Assembly (NCBI GenBank): GCA_903837025.1
Contig: CAILTC010000288.1
Coordinates: 1 to 9,402 of the forward strand
Reading direction: 5' to 3'
Length of the DNA stretch: 9,402 bases
Source of the DNA: an uncultured Bacteroidota bacterium
GTDB lineage: Bacteria; Bacteroidota; Bacteroidia; Flavobacteriales; Flavobacteriaceae
Shown here: one piece after another, positions 7,434-9,402 of the stretch
Numbering within the stretch: the first letter of the stretch is position 1
How the letters are laid out: the number at the start of each line of letters is the position of its first letter
Position numbers and translations under genes: made by a program
The notes under the pieces: model-generated
Seen by the model: only the letters and a program-made list of their open reading frames with translations
The model's database searches: none
What the model was told of the DNA's origin: nothing

Positions 7434-7476
7434 CGTCTCTCTCTTTTGGAGAGGGACGTGGAGAGGATTTTTTTTT
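7434..7476 (+). terminator. Hairpin plus T9 tract after the NRAMP-like gene; REP-like element possible
   Basis: CGTCTCTCTC (7434-7443) pairs with GAGAGGGACG (7449-7458), with one G-T pair and a 5-base loop. A second GGAGAGG copy (7460-7466) can pair with the same left arm and is followed, after one A, by nine Ts (7468-7476). The second pairing would make a good intrinsic terminator for the transcript from the left, 119 bases after the stop. The pyrimidine/purine-rich arms with a duplicated right arm also resemble dispersed palindromic repeats of Flavobacteria. Confidence 0.5.
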
Positions 7477-7507
7477 CAATAATAAATGATCCTATTTTAA
7501 AGTTCAT

Positions 7508-7515
7508 TACTTTTG
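7508..7515 (+). promoter_or_regulatory. Candidate -7 element for the small membrane protein/Smr pair
   Basis: TACTTTTG is a perfect TAnnTTTG match ending 18 bases before the ATG at 7534. At the ideal 19-base spacing upstream stands ATG (7486-7488) rather than TTG. Confidence 0.4.
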
Positions 7516-7533
7516 AAATCCAATAATTAAAAT

Positions 7534-7716
7534 ATGAAAAAGTTTATTATTCCGATAATGATTGTTGCTATTCTAATAGCTTCTTATGAGCAACAAAAAG
7601 CAGATAAAAACGTCTATATTCTTGCAGTTGCCATTGGCGTATTTATGTATGGAATGATGAAATTGAGTAAAAAAATACCGAGTAAAAATCAAGATAAAGA
7701 AGAAGAAAATGTTTAA
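7534..7716 (+). CDS. Small membrane protein of unknown function, upstream partner of Smr gene
   Basis: A 60-residue protein with no family I can name. Residues 3-17 ('KFIIPIMIVAILIAS') form one hydrophobic segment and residues 27-43 ('VYILAVAIGVFMYGMMK') a second. A short polar turn (YEQQKADKN) separates them, and a charged tail 'KKIPSKNQDKEEENV' follows. It is therefore probably a two-helix hairpin in the inner membrane with both ends and the tail in the cytoplasm. The first segment could be read as a signal peptide, but no good cleavage site follows. The gene overlaps the Smr gene by 8 bases in another frame, which implies co-transcription and coupled translation, and it has its own -7 element. 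Composition fits the neighbours. Real gene likely; function unknown. Confidence 0.75.
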   Translation: MKKFIIPIMIVAILIASYEQQKADKNVYILAVAIGVFMYGMMKLSKKIPSKNQDKEEENV

Positions 7717-8260
7717 TAAAGGAGATAAAGTTTCGGTTTTAGATGAAGCGATAAATGGAGTAGTGGTTTCAGTCAAAGAAAAGGAAGTTACCATAGAAAC
7801 TGAGGACGGATTCACGATGACATTCTCTGTCAATGAGTTGCTTAAGGTGAACGAATCCAGTAATTTAATGGATTCTATCAAAAGAATAAATGTAGGTGAA
7901 ATTGCAAAGGAAAAAGAGATTCCTAAAGCAAGAAGTTTTGTTAAAGAGCGTAAAGATAAGTATGAGATTTCGGCGCCAGAATTCGATTTACATATCGAAA
8001 AGTTAGTTCCCAACAAGCGCGGAATGTCTAATTATGATATCCTGACTTTACAATCAGAAACGGCAAAAAGACATATCGAATTTGCGATACGAAATCGCAT
8101 TCCGAAAATTGTTTTTATTCATGGAGTTGGCGAAGGAATTCTAAAATCAGAGCTAGATTTTCTATTGGGACGATATGATAATATTGCTTTTCAGGATGCT
8201 AATTACCAAAAATATGGTCTTGGTGCTACCGAGGTTTTTATTAAACAAAATAGCAAATAA
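7709..8260 (+). CDS. Smr-domain protein (MutS2 C-terminal-like), short Bacteroidota form
   Basis: A 183-residue cytoplasmic protein. Residues 1-47 ('FNKGDKVSVLDEAINGVVVSVKEKEVTIETEDG') look like a small beta-barrel of the KOW/SH3 kind. A charged linker follows (about 50-90). The Smr domain spans about 90-180, with the 'FDLH' motif at 92-95 (LDxH-type), the signature 'IHGVGEG' around 137-143 (HGxGxG), and a closing 'FQDANYQKYGLGATEVFI'. Smr domains bind or nick nucleic acid, DNA for MutS2 and RNA for some stand-alone forms. There is no MutS ATPase here, so a mismatch-repair role should not be assumed. ATG 7709 overlaps the end of the small membrane protein by 8 bases and follows a purine-rich stretch 'AAAGAAGAAGAAA'. 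The transcript ends at the hairpin at 8289-8329. Domain call is firm; target is unknown. Confidence 0.88.
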   Translation: MFNKGDKVSVLDEAINGVVVSVKEKEVTIETEDGFTMTFSVNELLKVNESSNLMDSIKRINVGEIAKEKEIPKARSFVKERKDKYEISAPEFDLHIEKLVPNKRGMSNYDILTLQSETAKRHIEFAIRNRIPKIVFIHGVGEGILKSELDFLLGRYDNIAFQDANYQKYGLGATEVFIKQNSK

Positions 8261-8288
8261 ATAGGGACATACTTGTTTAAGTAGCCAC

Positions 8289-8329
8289 AAAAAAAACACC
8301 GTAAATTCGCGAATTTGCGGTGTTTTTTT
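8289..8329. terminator. Bidirectional rho-independent terminator between Smr gene and lipoprotein gene
   Basis: CACCGTAAATT (8297-8307) pairs with AATTTGCGGTG (8312-8322), with one T-G pair, around a CGCG loop. Eight As (8289-8296) and seven Ts (8323-8329) flank it and extend the pairing. The symmetry lets it serve both the plus-strand Smr gene and the minus-strand lipoprotein gene, which converge here. Confidence 0.9.
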
Positions 8330-8398
8330 ATAATACCCTGTCAATGTATATAATATAATATCAAATTTCCGCTTTATTTTAAGCAGTATAATTGCAGT

Positions 8399-9361
8399 TT
8401 AGTTTGTCAATAAATCACCGTATATATAACTGTCTCCAAGATTGAAACTGCTTGTTCCATTTGTTAAAGTTACATTTTTGAGTACAATAGTATGAGTATA
8501 GGCTGTAGTTCCATTTTTAACAGTGGTAACTTCTATAGTACCACTAACTCCTGTTACACCTGCAACACCAATCCATTCTTCGTTAAATGTAGGAGATTGC
8601 GGAAGTGTAGTACCGCAAAAATAGCTTGATGTTAGTAAACCATTATATAAGCGGTAAATGAGTTTGTTTGTTGTTGCACTAATTACTCCAGTTCTCGGTT
8701 TGTTTAGTGGCGTTTCAGAACTCTGAATCAATGTTGGGTCGATATCTAATGTCAAAGCTTCTCCGCTAGTGGTATAATTATAGATTTGCTTTGTGGTACT
8801 ACATTGGGTTAGTATTTTGTTAAAAGCAAAAGGAAAAGTAGTCGCTGGTGTTACATAATCTCCAAAAGCGAAAGTTTCATATACTTGATTCCCGCTAGTT
8901 CTTGAAAAAGTAATGTTTTTAAAGATGATATTGTGGTTGTATCCTGTAATTACAGTACTTCCTGCAATAGTTCCCGCTACAGTTATTGGGGTGGTGATAA
9001 TTTGTATTATTCCTGAAGTTGCGGTCCATTGGTCTGTTACCGTGGGTGTTGCGGGCGGAATAGCATTACAAATATTATCGGATGTTATTTTTCCGCTATA
9101 AGAGCGATATACTACACGATAAGTCGAATTATCTATAGGAATATTCAATGGTGTTCCAGGAACAGTTGGTTCGTTTACAAATGAAGTTGTTGGAATTTCG
9201 AGAATTAAAGCTTCTTGTGCATTGAGTTTGTAAATGATATTTGTTGTGCTACAGCTTTGAGTTGTGGCATTACTAAAATCAATGGTTCCCACGGTTAAAT
9301 TCCCGTCATTACAACCGTTTAATAACAACACAAAAACTAATAGGCTTAATACTCTTTTCAT
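8399..9361 (-). CDS. Exported lipoprotein with two tandem cysteine-paired repeats, function unknown
   Basis: A 320-residue protein with a lipoprotein signal: MKR, a hydrophobic stretch, then LLNGC with Cys17 as the lipidated residue, followed by 'NDGN'. I recognise no named family. After the signal it consists of two related blocks of about 140 residues (roughly 29-168 and 179-313). Both contain 'C-S-T-T-x-x-I-Y' (Cys37, Cys187), 'EAL.L.I' or similar, a 'Y R x Y x G x (I/L) T S' stretch, a second cysteine followed by 'P..PT' (Cys98, Cys249), and an ending like 'H.I(I/V)(F/L)KN(I/V)T'. Cysteine spacing is 61 and 62 residues. Thr, Ser and Asn are abundant, as in surface-exposed beta-sandwich proteins. 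The frame opens earlier at TTG 9382, but ATG 9361 begins the signal peptide exactly and follows a -7 element. Monocistronic, ending at the 8289-8329 hairpin. Lipoprotein call firm. Confidence 0.85.
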   Translation of the reverse strand: MKRVLSLLVFVLLLNGCNDGNLTVGTIDFSNATTQSCSTTNIIYKLNAQEALILEIPTTSFVNEPTVPGTPLNIPIDNSTYRVVYRSYSGKITSDNICNAIPPATPTVTDQWTATSGIIQIITTPITVAGTIAGSTVITGYNHNIIFKNITFSRTSGNQVYETFAFGDYVTPATTFPFAFNKILTQCSTTKQIYNYTTSGEALTLDIDPTLIQSSETPLNKPRTGVISATTNKLIYRLYNGLLTSSYFCGTTLPQSPTFNEEWIGVAGVTGVSGTIEVTTVKNGTTAYTHTIVLKNVTLTNGTSSFNLGDSYIYGDLLTN

Positions 9362-9379
9362 CTTAAATTTTATTTGGGT

Positions 9380-9387
9380 CAAAAATA
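9380..9387 (-). promoter_or_regulatory. Candidate -7 element for the lipoprotein gene
   Basis: On the minus strand TATTTTTG is a perfect TAnnTTTG match lying 18 bases before the ATG at 9361. The properly spaced -33 TTG would fall beyond the window edge, so it cannot be checked. The element overlaps the upstream TTG at 9382, which argues for ATG 9361 as the start. Confidence 0.4.
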
Positions 9388-9402
9388 GTGAAAAATTGAC
9401 AA

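Larger units (their letters stand above)
7316..7533. other. Intergenic region with REP-like hairpin and antisense reading frame
   Basis: This 218-bp gap separates the transporter from the small membrane protein. On the minus strand an open frame runs from 7507 to 7259, entering the transporter's 3' end. Its middle part reads 'RDWNRILLKLLFDKIYDKET' and then 'LEKYRILAGVKNHN', which looks more protein-like than its ends. I recognise no family, see no convincing start signal, and favour a remnant or a dispersed repeat over a working gene. The hairpin is listed separately. Confidence 0.35.

Noticed and set aside
7573..8344. Minus-strand frames opposite the small membrane protein and Smr genes
   Set aside because: They are low-complexity Ser/Phe/Leu-rich shadows. 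The plus-strand genes have recognisable motifs, and the frame at 8162-8344 also runs through the terminator hairpin.
1..9402. Defence island, phage, insertion sequence, CRISPR or novel multi-gene system
   Set aside because: No transposase, integrase, terminal repeats, spacer array, nuclease-helicase cluster or strong composition shift is visible. The genes are typical core-genome families.

Overview
The window looks like chromosomal DNA from a member of the Bacteroidota, most likely a Flavobacterium-like Flavobacteriaceae. The DNA is clearly AT-rich. Coding sequences favour AAA, AAT, ATT and GAA codons. Several genes are preceded by the TAnnTTTG -7 element typical of this phylum rather than by sigma70 boxes or strong Shine-Dalgarno sites, and the protein types (LacX-like epimerase, secreted M1 peptidase, short Smr protein, low-complexity lipoprotein) fit that group. 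The species is an inference; no rRNA or other marker gene is present.

Layout from left to right. At 1-209 (minus) lies the N-terminal part of a RimJ/RimL-type GNAT acetyltransferase, running off the left edge. It follows a LacX-type aldose 1-epimerase (minus, 232 to 1086, or 1224 if the longer start is used). Divergent from these is a secreted M1 aminopeptidase (1250-3514, plus). An OsmC-type peroxide-defence protein follows (3649-4059, plus). A strong, nearly symmetric hairpin at 4075-4111 separates it from a convergent cysteine-synthesis operon on the minus strand, cysE (5023-5829) then cysM (4134-5021), one base apart. CysE makes O-acetylserine and CysM converts it to cysteine, so the pair covers the last two steps of cysteine synthesis. 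A 217-bp divergent region with candidate promoters for both sides leads to an NRAMP-fold metal transporter with altered metal-site motifs (6047-7315, plus). A 218-bp gap with a REP-like or terminator-like hairpin comes next. It is followed by an overlapping pair: a 60-residue membrane protein and an Smr-domain protein (7534-8260, plus). A second symmetric terminator (8289-8329) separates these from a convergent two-repeat lipoprotein (8399-9361, minus).

The window is mostly ordinary core-genome content. I see no phage, integrase, insertion sequence, CRISPR, tRNA or rRNA, and no evidence for a defence island or a wholly new system. The points most worth a second look are the non-canonical metal-binding motifs of the NRAMP-like transporter, the duplicated cysteine-paired domain of the lipoprotein, the overlapping small membrane protein/Smr pair, the hairpin element with an odd antisense reading frame at about 7320-7507, and a recurring short-leader promoter layout that helps decide start codons.
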